Assembly (NCBI GenBank): GCA_016872895.1
Contig: VGYT01000009.1
Location: 1 to 35,621, forward strand
Direction of reading: 5' to 3'
Source of the DNA: Planctomycetota bacterium
GTDB taxonomy: Bacteria; Planctomycetota; Phycisphaerae; FEN-1346
DNA: 35,621 nucleotides
This document shows, in pieces, positions 22,750 to 30,033 of the stretch. The translations under genes were made by a program, and so were the position numbers. The notes beneath the pieces were generated by a model. The model saw only the letters and a program-made list of their open reading frames with translations, was not told the DNA's origin and ran no database searches. The stretch's first letter is position 1. Each line of letters starts with the position of its first letter.

Positions 22750-24099
22750 ATGCGGCAGACGGGCTTGATGGCACGGCTGACATTCTGCGCGGCGGGTCTC
22801 CCGCTTTGCGCCGCGGGCCTCCCGACCCGCCGCGCACACGGCGCATCGGCGCAGCCCGGCGCGCGGCCAGTCGGGAGAGCCGCCGCGCCGCGCGCAGGCC
22901 CCGCGCTGCCGGCGGCAATTGCCTTGTGCGCAGCGGCGGCGCTGGCACTGGCCGGCTGCTGGGGCGGCCCGGCCGACGACGGGGAGGACGACGCGGCCGA
23001 CGGCGCCTCGTTTGAGGCCGCCCCGTGGCCGATGTTCCACGGCCGGCCGGACCTGGCGGGCGCGGCGCCGGGGCGGCTACCCAGGAAACTGACGCTGCGC
23101 TGGAGGTTCCAGGCCGACGGAGCAATCAAGTCGGCTGCCGCGATTGACCCTGCGCCCCTCGACGCTTCCGGCCGCGATGCCCGCGTCTTCGTCGGCTCCA
23201 GCGACTGCCACGTGTACGCGCTCGCCCTGGCCGACGGGCGGAAACTGTGGGCCTACAAGACCGCCGGCGGTGTCGAGGCAGCCCCGCTCGTCCTGGAGGG
23301 CGCCGTTTACGTGGGCTCCAACGACGGAGTCCTGTACGCCCTCGACGCCGCAACGGGGACCCTGCGATGGGAGTACGAGACGGGCGGCCAGATACCGGGC
23401 GGGGCCAACTGGGCACGGTCCCCCCAGGGCGACCGCACGTGGATTCTCGTGGGCAGTTACGACATGCTGCTGCACTGCCTGGATGCGGGGACCGGCCAGG
23501 TCGTCTGGACGCACGAGACGGGCAACTACATTAACGGCACGCCCGCCGTGGGCGGCGGCCGGATCGTCTTCGGCGGCTGCGACGCGCTGGTTCACATCCT
23601 GTCGGCGGCCGACGGGTCGCCCGTGGCGACGGTCGGGACCGACGCGTACGTGGCCGGGTCGGCCGCGCTGGCCGACGGCCGCATCTTCGTGGCCAACTAC
23701 CAGGGCAGGTTCTTCTGCATCGACCTGGAGACGCAGCGGATTCTGTGGCACTACGGCGACGACGAGTCGCCGTTTTACTCCTCGCCCGCCGTGGGGCCCC
23801 GGCAGGTGGTCATCGGCTGCGGCGACAACAAGGTCCACTGCATTGACCGCGGGAGCGGCCGGTCCTTGTGGACCTTTGCGACGCGCGGCAACGTGGATTC
23901 CAGCCCGGCCATCTGCGGCAACCGGGTCGTCGTCGGGTCGGGCGACGGGCGGCTGTACGTGCTGCGGCTGTCGGACGGGCGGCAGGCGTGGTCGTACGAG
24001 GTCGGCCAGCCCGTGACGGCCTCGCCCGCCGTCTCGGGCGGCTGGGTGGTCGTGGGCGGCGAGGACGGCGCCGTGTACGCCTTCGGGCCGGAACCGTGA
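22750..24099 (+). CDS. PQQ-like beta-propeller lipoprotein
   Basis: A 449-residue protein. A lipoprotein signal ends at LALAGC (Cys69 when counted from ATG 22750), after an unusually long N-terminal lead of about 50 residues. Part of that lead is encoded by palindrome A5. The true start may therefore be further in, although no better start codon with a ribosome site is seen. The propeller has seven or so blades with AVYVGSNDGVLYALDAATG, TWILVGSYDMLLHCLDAG, RVVVGSGDGRLYVLRLSDG and WVVVGGEDGAVYAFG; this is BamB-like in general form. It sits between the cyclase (31-bp gap) and a glycosyltransferase (1-bp gap). It may be a scaffold or lipid-handling factor in the envelope; catalysis is not indicated. 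Confidence 0.85.
   Translation: MRQTGLMARLTFCAAGLPLCAAGLPTRRAHGASAQPGARPVGRAAAPRAGPALPAAIALCAAAALALAGCWGGPADDGEDDAADGASFEAAPWPMFHGRPDLAGAAPGRLPRKLTLRWRFQADGAIKSAAAIDPAPLDASGRDARVFVGSSDCHVYALALADGRKLWAYKTAGGVEAAPLVLEGAVYVGSNDGVLYALDAATGTLRWEYETGGQIPGGANWARSPQGDRTWILVGSYDMLLHCLDAGTGQVVWTHETGNYINGTPAVGGGRIVFGGCDALVHILSAADGSPVATVGTDAYVAGSAALADGRIFVANYQGRFFCIDLETQRILWHYGDDESPFYSSPAVGPRQVVIGCGDNKVHCIDRGSGRSLWTFATRGNVDSSPAICGNRVVVGSGDGRLYVLRLSDGRQAWSYEVGQPVTASPAVSGGWVVVGGEDGAVYAFGPEP
22786..22836. repeat. Family A palindrome, copy A5 (in 5' end of PQQ lipoprotein gene)
   Basis: TGCGCGGCGGGTC (22786-22798) pairs perfectly with GACCCGCCGCGCA (22824-22836). The 25-base loop contains further GCGGG pieces, as if two elements had recombined. 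Confidence 0.85.
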
Positions 24100-24100
24100 T

Positions 24101-25405
24101 ATGAAGACAGTTCAGATAACCCCCGGGGCAGGCGGCGGCTTCCACTGCGACAACTGCCTCCGCGACAACGCTCTCGTGCTGGAACTCCGCCGCCGCGGCC
24201 ACGACGTGCTCATGGTGCCGCTGTACCTGCCGATGGCCGCCGACGGCCCCGACGCCAGCCGGGGCGCGCCCATCTTCTTCGGCGGCATCAACGTGTACCT
24301 TCAGCAGAAGTGGCCGCTGCTGCGGCGGACGCCCAGGTGGCTGGACCGGCTGCTGGACTCACCGCGCCTCCTGGCCTGCGTTGCCCGCCGCGCGGCGATG
24401 ACCCGCCCGCAGGACCTCGGCGAGCCGACGCTTTCGATGCTCCGCGGCGAAGAGGGGCGGCAGGTGAAGGAACTCGAACGGCTCGTCGCGTGGCTGGCCG
24501 AGCACGAGCGGCCGGACCTGGTGTGCCTCTCAAACGCGCTCCTCCTGGGCATGGCGCGGCGCCTGAAGCAGGCGCTCGGCGTGCCCGTGGTGTCGCTGCT
24601 TCAGGACGAAGATGCGTTCCTCGACTCGCTGCCGGAGCCGCACCGCGCCGAGGCGTGGGACACGGTCCGCCGCCGCGCCGCCGAACTCGACGGTTTCATC
24701 GCCACGAGCCGCTACTTCCGCGAGGTGATGGTCCGGCGGCTGGGCCTGCCGCCCGAGCGCGCCTGGGCCGTGCACGCGGGCCTCGACGCGGCGGGCTACG
24801 AGCCGGCCGCCGCGCCGCCGCAGCCCCCGGCCATCGGCTTTACCGCCCGCCTGTGCGAGGCCAAGGGGCTGGACACGCTGGTCGATGCGTTTCTCCTGGT
24901 CAGGAGCGAGGGCGCCGCGCCCGGCCTGCGGCTGCGCGCGGCCGGGATGCAGATGCCGGAGGACCGCGAGTTCGTCTCGCGGATGCGGCGGCGGCTGGCC
25001 GAGCGCGGCGCCGACGCCGACGCCGAGTTCCTCCCCGCGCCGGACCGCGCGGCCCGGCAGCGGTTCCTTCAGACGGTGTCGCTGGTGGCGGCGCCCGCGC
25101 GCCAGGCGGAGGCGTTCGGGCTTTTCGCCCTGGAGGCGATGGCCGCGGGCGTGCCCGTGGTCCTCTCGCGCGTGGGGTCGTACCCGGAACTGGTGGAGGC
25201 ATCCGGCGGCGGGGTGCTGGTGGAGCCCGACGACCCGGCGGCGCTGGCGGCGGCCATCGGCCGCCTGCTCGCCCGGCCCGACGAGGCCGGCGACCTGGCG
25301 GCGCGCGGACGCCGGGCGGTCCTCGACTACTTCAGCATCCACCGCATGGCCGACGAGACGCTGGCCGTCTTCGAGCACGTTGCCGGCGCCAAGCGCGCCG
25401 TATGA
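24101..25405 (+). CDS. GT4 family glycosyltransferase
   Basis: A 434-residue retaining glycosyltransferase of the GT-B fold. The N-terminal domain opens ITPGAGGGFHCDNCLRDNAL, with a Gly-rich sugar-acceptor loop, and ends near ATSRYFREVMVRRLGLP. The C-terminal domain starts with the typical IGFTARLCEAKGLDTLVDAF and carries the EX7E motif in EAFGLFALEAMAAGVPVV. The latter contacts the nucleotide-sugar. VGSYPELVEASGGGVLVEPDD is also standard. It starts one base after the lipoprotein stop and so is in the same operon. In context it may glycosylate a lipid product of the terpenoid enzymes, but donor and acceptor are unknown. Confidence 0.92.
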   Translation: MKTVQITPGAGGGFHCDNCLRDNALVLELRRRGHDVLMVPLYLPMAADGPDASRGAPIFFGGINVYLQQKWPLLRRTPRWLDRLLDSPRLLACVARRAAMTRPQDLGEPTLSMLRGEEGRQVKELERLVAWLAEHERPDLVCLSNALLLGMARRLKQALGVPVVSLLQDEDAFLDSLPEPHRAEAWDTVRRRAAELDGFIATSRYFREVMVRRLGLPPERAWAVHAGLDAAGYEPAAAPPQPPAIGFTARLCEAKGLDTLVDAFLLVRSEGAAPGLRLRAAGMQMPEDREFVSRMRRRLAERGADADAEFLPAPDRAARQRFLQTVSLVAAPARQAEAFGLFALEAMAAGVPVVLSRVGSYPELVEASGGGVLVEPDDPAALAAAIGRLLARPDEAGDLAARGRRAVLDYFSIHRMADETLAVFEHVAGAKRAV

Positions 25406-25406
25406 T

Positions 25407-25485
25407 CGGCGGGCTTGCCTGCCGCGGTACGTTCACGCGGCGGGCGTGCCGCGCTGTGTTCATGCGGCGGGCTTGCCTGCCGCGC
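25407..25485. repeat. Three spaced hairpins of CGGCGGGCTTGCCTGCCGCG type
   Basis: Copies at 25407-25426, 25437-25454 (shorter) and 25464-25485 are spaced about 28-30 bp. Copies 2 and 3 share a GTTCA(C/T)GCGGCGGGC lead. They fill the gap between the glycosyltransferase and the ABC ATPase and could be an operator array or a REP cluster. Confidence 0.8.
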
Positions 25486-25504
25486 TCTTCGCGGAGGCGT
25501 GCGT

Positions 25505-26293
25505 ATGCCCGATGCGCCGATTATTCAACTCGAAGCCGTGACAAAGCATTACGTGGGCCCCGACGGGCGGCCGACGCCGCCCGTTTTGGCGGGCGTGTCG
25601 CTGGCCATCGCCGCGGGCGAGTCGCTGGCCGTCGTCGGCCCGTCCGGCTCGGGCAAATCGACGCTTCTGAATATCATGGGCACGCTCGACCGCCCCACCA
25701 GCGGCCGCGTCCTCCTGGAAGGCCGCGACCTGGCCGCGATGGGCGACGAGGACCTTGCGGCCGTCCGGAACCGGCGCATCGGCTTCGTGTTCCAGTTGCA
25801 CCACCTGCTGCCGCAGTGCACGGCCCTGGAGAACGTGCTGGTGCCCACGCTGGCGCCCGGCGCCCGCGGAGCGGACGTGGCCCGGCCGGCTTGTCCGGCC
25901 GTGGGCAACTCAGCACGGGCAGAACCACGGCCGGACAAGCCGTCCGTGCCACATGGCGCAGAGAGGGAACCTGCTGAGGACCGCGCGCGGCGGCTGCTTG
26001 AGCGCGTGGGCCTGGGCCGGCGCCTCGACTACCGCCCCGGGCAACTCTCCGGGGGCGAGCGGCAGCGCGTGGCGGTGGCCCGGTCGCTCATCAACCGCCC
26101 CGCCCTGCTCCTGGCGGATGAGCCGACCGGGTCGCTCGACCGCGCCTCGGCCGACGGCCTGGCGGCGCTCCTGGTGGACCTCAACCGCCGCTACGGCATC
26201 ACGCTGGTGGCCGTCACGCACTCGGCCGCGCTGGCCGCGATGATGGGGCGGGTGCTTGAACTTCGCGACGGGCACTTGAGCCCCGCGTCGTGA
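25505..26293 (+). CDS. ABC transporter ATP-binding protein, LolD/MacB type
   Basis: A 262-residue ATPase. The Walker A is GPSGSGKST (45-53), the Q-loop FQLHHLLPQ (Gln97), the signature LSGGERQ (181-187), the Walker B LLLADEPTGSLD (201-212) and the switch His239. These match LolD/MacB-type export ATPases. ATG 25505 has GGAGG seven bases upstream. Residues about 125-150 ([11 protein letters not shown] onward) are encoded by a full family B palindrome. They lie in the helical subdomain between the Q-loop and signature, explaining why the protein is about 30 residues longer than usual. It pairs with the FtsX-type permease 9 bp downstream. It probably moves a lipid, lipoprotein or small molecule out of the inner membrane. 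Confidence 0.93.
   Translation: MPDAPIIQLEAVTKHYVGPDGRPTPPVLAGVSLAIAAGESLAVVGPSGSGKSTLLNIMGTLDRPTSGRVLLEGRDLAAMGDEDLAAVRNRRIGFVFQLHHLLPQCTALENVLVPTLAPGARGADVARPACPAVGNSARAEPRPDKPSVPHGAEREPAEDRARRLLERVGLGRRLDYRPGQLSGGERQRVAVARSLINRPALLLADEPTGSLDRASADGLAALLVDLNRRYGITLVAVTHSAALAAMMGRVLELRDGHLSPAS
25877..25952. repeat. Family B long palindrome, copy B1 (inside ABC ATPase gene)
   Basis: Arms of 28 bp (25877-25904 and 25925-25952), 26 of 28 complementary, with a 20-base loop. The core is GGCCGGCTTGTCCGGCC. The frame of the ATPase is kept. Confidence 0.9.
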
Positions 26294-26302
26294 ACATCGC
26301 CC

Positions 26303-29300
26303 ATGAACTCTCGGACACTGATAGCGCGCGGGCTGCGGTTCCACTGGCGCTCGCACCTGGGCGTGGCGCTGGGGGCCGCCGTGGCCACGGCCGTGCTCGT
26401 CGGCGCGCTGGCCGCGGGCGACTCGGTGCGCGCCAGTTTGCGGCGGATGGCCCTCGCGCGGCTGGGAAGGACGGAGGTCGCGCTGGCGGCCGGCGACCGC
26501 TTCTTCGGCGCCGGGCTGGCCGGCCGCCTCTGCGATGCGATCGGGCGGGACGCGGCGCCCGTGCTGCTCCTGGGCGGCACGGCGGCCCGACAGGACGGCG
26601 CCGCCCGCGCCAACTCCGTCCAGGTGGCGGGCGTGGGGCCGGAGTTCTGGAGGCTCGCCGCGGCGGCGTCGCCGCCCCCGCCCGATGCGCCCCGCAGCGC
26701 GGCCCTGAACGAGCGCCTCGCGCGGCACCTGGACCTGAAGGCCGGCGATGCCATCCTCGTGCGCGTGGGCAAGCCCAGCGCCATCCCGCTCGATGCGCCG
26801 CTTTCGGGCGAGGCGGAACCTCCGCCCGCGTTCCACCTGACCGTCGCGGCCATCGTCGGCGACGAACATTTCGGACGGTTCAGCCTCCAGGCAAACCAGG
26901 CCGCACCGTACAACGTCTTTGTGCCGCGCGAGTGGCTGGCTGAACAAGTGGAGCACCCGGACCGGGCGAACGTGCTGCTCGTGGGAAGCGAACTGCGCCG
27001 CGTGAACCAGTCTTCGCCCGACGAGACCTGGACGACGCCCGACCGGGCCGATGACGCGCTGGCCCGCGCCTGGACGCTCGGCGACGCCGAACTGGCCCTC
27101 GTGCCGCGCGGGGATCGCGGGGAGCCCGGCGGCGTGGAACTGCGTTCGCGCCGCGTGTTCCTGGACGCCGCCGTGGAAGCAGCCGCCGCGGCGGCCGACC
27201 CGCGGGCCGTGGGCATCCTGGCGTACTTCGCCATCGAACTGCGCGTGGGCGAGCGGGCGGCGCCGTATTCCCTCGTCGCAGCCCTCGGGCGGCTGAATCC
27301 GCAATACGCAATACGCAATCCGCAATCGCCTGACCCCCGGCCCTCGACGCTCGACGCACTTCTGCCGCCCGACCTGGCCGACGATGAGATCGTCATCAAC
27401 TCCTGGCTGGCCGAGGACCTGGCGGCCGGGCCCGGCGACCGGCTTGAGATGGCGTATTACGCCGTCGGCCCCGGGCGGCGGCTGGAGACCCGCTCCGCGC
27501 GATTGCGCATCCGCGCGGTCGTGCCGCTCGAGGGGGCGGCGGCCGACCCGACGCTCATGCCCGACTTCCCCGGCCTGGCGGACGTCGAGAACTGCCGCGA
27601 CTGGAAGCCGGGCGTGGCCATCGACCTGAAGAAGATTCGACCAAAAGATGAAGATTACTGGAATCGTTATCGGGGCACGCCGAAGGCGTTCGTCGCGCTG
27701 GCGGCCGGGCAGAAGATGTGGGCAACCCGCTTCGGCGGCCTCACGGCCGTGCGGTTCCCGCAGGCGAGCGACCCGCAGGCGGTTGAGGCGCGCCTGCGGG
27801 CGGGGCTCGACCCGAGGTCCCTGGGCCTGTACTTCCGGCCCGTGCGGGAGCAGGCCATCGCCGCAGTCCGCAGCGCCACGGACTTCGGCGGCCTGTTCCT
27901 GGGCCTCAGCATCTTCCTCGTGGCGGCCGCGCTCGTCCTGGCGGGCCTCCTGTTCGCCCTCCAGGTGGAGCAGCGGACGGAGGAGGCGGGGACGCTGCTG
28001 GCCCTCGGCCTGCCGCCGCGGCAGGTGCGCCGGCTGTTCCTGGCCGAGGGCGGGGCGCCGGCGCTGGCGGCCGGCGCGGCCGGCGGGGCGGCCGGGATTC
28101 TCTACACGCGGGCGATGCTGGGCCTGCTGGCGGGGGCGTGGGCGGCGGGCGGCGCGGCGGATCTCAGGTTCCACGCCGAACCTTTGACGCTCGTTCTCGG
28201 CATCGCCGGGGGGCTTGCGGCAGGGCTTGCGGCCATCGCCGCGACCGTCCGACGCCTGGCCCGCGCCCCGGCCCGTGAACTTCTGGCGGCGGGCGCCGAG
28301 GCCGAACTCCGCCCCGCAGCGCAGGGGCGGACACGGCTCGCACCCAGCGCCGCCCTGGCGGTCCTCGCGGCGGTCGGCGGCGGGGCCGTGCTGGAACTTG
28401 CGCCGGAGGGCGGCGGCGAAGCGGCCGCCGGCGCGTTCTTTGCCGCAGGGGCGCTATTCCTTGTCGGCTGCCTCGCCTTCTGCCGCATGCTGATGACGCC
28501 GCTTGCGCGGCCGGCGCCGGCGGGGCGATTCCACATGGGGCGACTGGTCCTGCGCAGCGTGGCGGCGCGGCGCGGGCGGAGCCTTGCGGTCGTGGCGCTC
28601 CTTGCGTGCGGCGTGTTCCTGGTGGCGGCCGTGGGCGTCTTCCGCCAGGGGGCCGAGCGCGACCCCGAGCGGCGCGCCAGCGGCACGGGCGGCTTCGCCC
28701 TGTACGCCGAGTCGTCCGTGCCGGTCGTCTACGATTTGAACTCGCCGGCCGGCCGCCGTGCGTTCGCCCTGCCGGACGACCTGGCGCGCGACATGAAGGT
28801 CGTGCCGCTGCGCCTGCGCGATGGGGACGACGCCTCGTGCCTGAATCTGAACCGGCCGCAGAATCCGCGCCTGGCCGCCGTCCGGCCCGAGGAACTGGCT
28901 GCGCGCGGGGCCTTTGCCTTTACCGAAGCGCTCGGCGCGGGCGCGGGCGAGAACCCGTGGCTGCTGCTCGCGCAGCGGCCGGACGACGGCGCCGTCCCGG
29001 CCATCGCCGACCAGGCGACTATTACGTGGGCGCTCGGCAAGAAGGCCGGCGACACGCTCGATTACACGGATGAGCGCGGGCAGCCGTTCAAGGTGCGCCT
29101 TGTCGGCGGGGTCGCCAACTCCATCCTCCAGGGGAGCATCGTGATTTCGGAGGATGCGTTTATCGAGAAGTTTCCATCCGCCGGCGGCTGGCGCGTGTTC
29201 CTGGTCGACGCCCCGCGCGGGCGCGCGGACGAGGCGGCGCAGGTTCTCTCGCGGCAGATGTCGGACGTGGGGCTGGCCGTGACGCCGGCGGCGGAGCGCC

Positions 29301-29707
29301 TGGCGGCCTTTACCGCCGTCGAGAATGCGTACGTCTCGATCTTCCAGGCCCTGGGCGGGCTGGGGCTGGTGCTGGGCAGCATCGGCCTGGGCGTCGTCGT
29401 GCTCCGCAACGTGATGGAGCGGCGGGAGGAACTCGCGGTCATGCGGGCGGTGGGCTTCCCGGTGCGGCTGCTGCGGCGGCTGATACTGTGGGAACACTGG
29501 CTCCTGCTCGGGCTGGGCCTGGCGGCGGGCCTGTGCGCGGCCGGGGGGGCCGTGGTGCCGGCCGTTCGGGCGGCGGGGGCAGAGGTGCCCTACCTCCTTC
29601 TGGGCGCGACGCTGGCGGCGGTGCTGGCGTCGGGGCTGGCGTGGACGTACCTTGCGGCCCGGCTTGCGCTTCGCGGGCCGCTTCTTGATGCGCTGCGGAA
29701 CGAGTAG
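26303..29707 (+). CDS. ABC transporter permease with two FtsX domains (MacB/LolCE-like, long form)
   Basis: A 1134-residue inner-membrane protein. The first helix (HLGVALGAAVATAVLVGALA) leads to a large extracytoplasmic region (about 45-525). A first FtsX block of helices follows (about 530-680: GGLFLGLSIFLVAAALVLAG, EEAGTLLALGLPPRQVRRLF). Then come a second periplasmic region and a second FtsX block at the C-terminus (EELAVMRAVGFPVRLLRRLI, about 1020-1130). This two-block layout is that of long FtsX permeases, not the four-helix MacB. A heptamer repeat is translated as LNPQYAIRNPQSPDPR (about residue 332-347) in the first periplasmic region. It is nine bp from the ATPase stop, with no clear ribosome site. 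It is the final gene of this run before a 326-bp gap. Confidence 0.88.
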   Translation: MNSRTLIARGLRFHWRSHLGVALGAAVATAVLVGALAAGDSVRASLRRMALARLGRTEVALAAGDRFFGAGLAGRLCDAIGRDAAPVLLLGGTAARQDGAARANSVQVAGVGPEFWRLAAAASPPPPDAPRSAALNERLARHLDLKAGDAILVRVGKPSAIPLDAPLSGEAEPPPAFHLTVAAIVGDEHFGRFSLQANQAAPYNVFVPREWLAEQVEHPDRANVLLVGSELRRVNQSSPDETWTTPDRADDALARAWTLGDAELALVPRGDRGEPGGVELRSRRVFLDAAVEAAAAAADPRAVGILAYFAIELRVGERAAPYSLVAALGRLNPQYAIRNPQSPDPRPSTLDALLPPDLADDEIVINSWLAEDLAAGPGDRLEMAYYAVGPGRRLETRSARLRIRAVVPLEGAAADPTLMPDFPGLADVENCRDWKPGVAIDLKKIRPKDEDYWNRYRGTPKAFVALAAGQKMWATRFGGLTAVRFPQASDPQAVEARLRAGLDPRSLGLYFRPVREQAIAAVRSATDFGGLFLGLSIFLVAAALVLAGLLFALQVEQRTEEAGTLLALGLPPRQVRRLFLAEGGAPALAAGAAGGAAGILYTRAMLGLLAGAWAAGGAADLRFHAEPLTLVLGIAGGLAAGLAAIAATVRRLARAPARELLAAGAEAELRPAAQGRTRLAPSAALAVLAAVGGGAVLELAPEGGGEAAAGAFFAAGALFLVGCLAFCRMLMTPLARPAPAGRFHMGRLVLRSVAARRGRSLAVVALLACGVFLVAAVGVFRQGAERDPERRASGTGGFALYAESSVPVVYDLNSPAGRRAFALPDDLARDMKVVPLRLRDGDDASCLNLNRPQNPRLAAVRPEELAARGAFAFTEALGAGAGENPWLLLAQRPDDGAVPAIADQATITWALGKKAGDTLDYTDERGQPFKVRLVGGVANSILQGSIVISEDAFIEKFPSAGGWRVFLVDAPRGRADEAAQVLSRQMSDVGLAVTPAAERLAAFTAVENAYVSIFQALGGLGLVLGSIGLGVVVLRNVMERREELAVMRAVGFPVRLLRRLILWEHWLLLGLGLAAGLCAAGGAVVPAVRAAGAEVPYLLLGATLAAVLASGLAWTYLAARLALRGPLLDALRNE
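27296..27326. repeat. CGCAATA/C heptamer repeat, copy D2 (inside permease gene)
   Basis: AATCCGCAATACGCAATACG and onward: four tandem heptamers, the reverse complement of the ATTGCGG unit at 19690. It is translated as NPQYAIRNPQ without breaking the frame. Confidence 0.85.
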
Positions 29708-29749
29708 CCGCCTGTGCGGTTCAATATGCCGGCGGGCCTGCCGTTCGAG

Positions 29750-29769
29750 CCGCCGCCGGAAGGCGGCGG
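29750..29769 (+). terminator. Possible transcription end after the ABC permease
   Basis: CCGCCGCC and GGCGGCGG pair perfectly around GGAA, 43 bases after the permease stop. There is no T-tract after it, so intrinsic termination is uncertain. Confidence 0.3.
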
Positions 29770-29813
29770 TTACTTCGTCACCCGGCGTTTGTCGGCGCCG
29801 CCTTCGGGCGCGG

Positions 29814-29840
29814 TTGATTTTATTGCGCCGCGTCTATACC
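29814..29840 (+). promoter_or_regulatory. Weak promoter candidate for the redox operon
   Basis: TTGATT and TATACC separated by 15 bp. The spacer is short, so this is a low-confidence candidate. It lies about 190 bases upstream of GTG 30034. Confidence 0.25.
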
Positions 29841-29902
29841 ATTAACCGGGCGCGCGAGGGGTGAGGCCGCTTTCCAGGGCGGGGGCGCGTTCGGCAAGGT
29901 GT

Positions 29903-29993
29903 GTGGCATGCCCCCGCTGCCGTATGCGCAGGCATGCGAACGGGCGCTGCCGCAGAGCATGCCCAGGCAGACAACGGCCTGGGCATGCCACCC
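29903..29993. repeat. REP-like GCATGCC palindrome cluster
   Basis: GCATGCCCAGGC (29957-29968) and GCCTGGGCATGC (29977-29988) pair perfectly around AGACAACG. An outer GTGGCATGCC near 29903 pairs with GGCATGCCAC near 29984, so alternative foldings are possible. Confidence 0.85.
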
Positions 29994-30033
29994 ATGGTGA
30001 CGCATCGGCGATGTCTGGAGGCGAGGGCTGAGC

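Larger units (their letters stand above)
29708..30033. other. 326-bp intergenic region with hairpins and a weak promoter
   Basis: Begins after the permease stop. It holds a GC hairpin (29750-29769), a possible promoter (29814-29840), and a REP-like palindrome cluster with GCATGCC motifs (29903-29993), then the ribosome site GAGGG for the next gene. No reading frame here looks like a real gene. Confidence 0.7.

Noticed and set aside
25407-25485. Three spaced palindromes as a CRISPR array
   Set aside because: Spacers of about 10 bp are too short, copies differ, and no cas genes are near.
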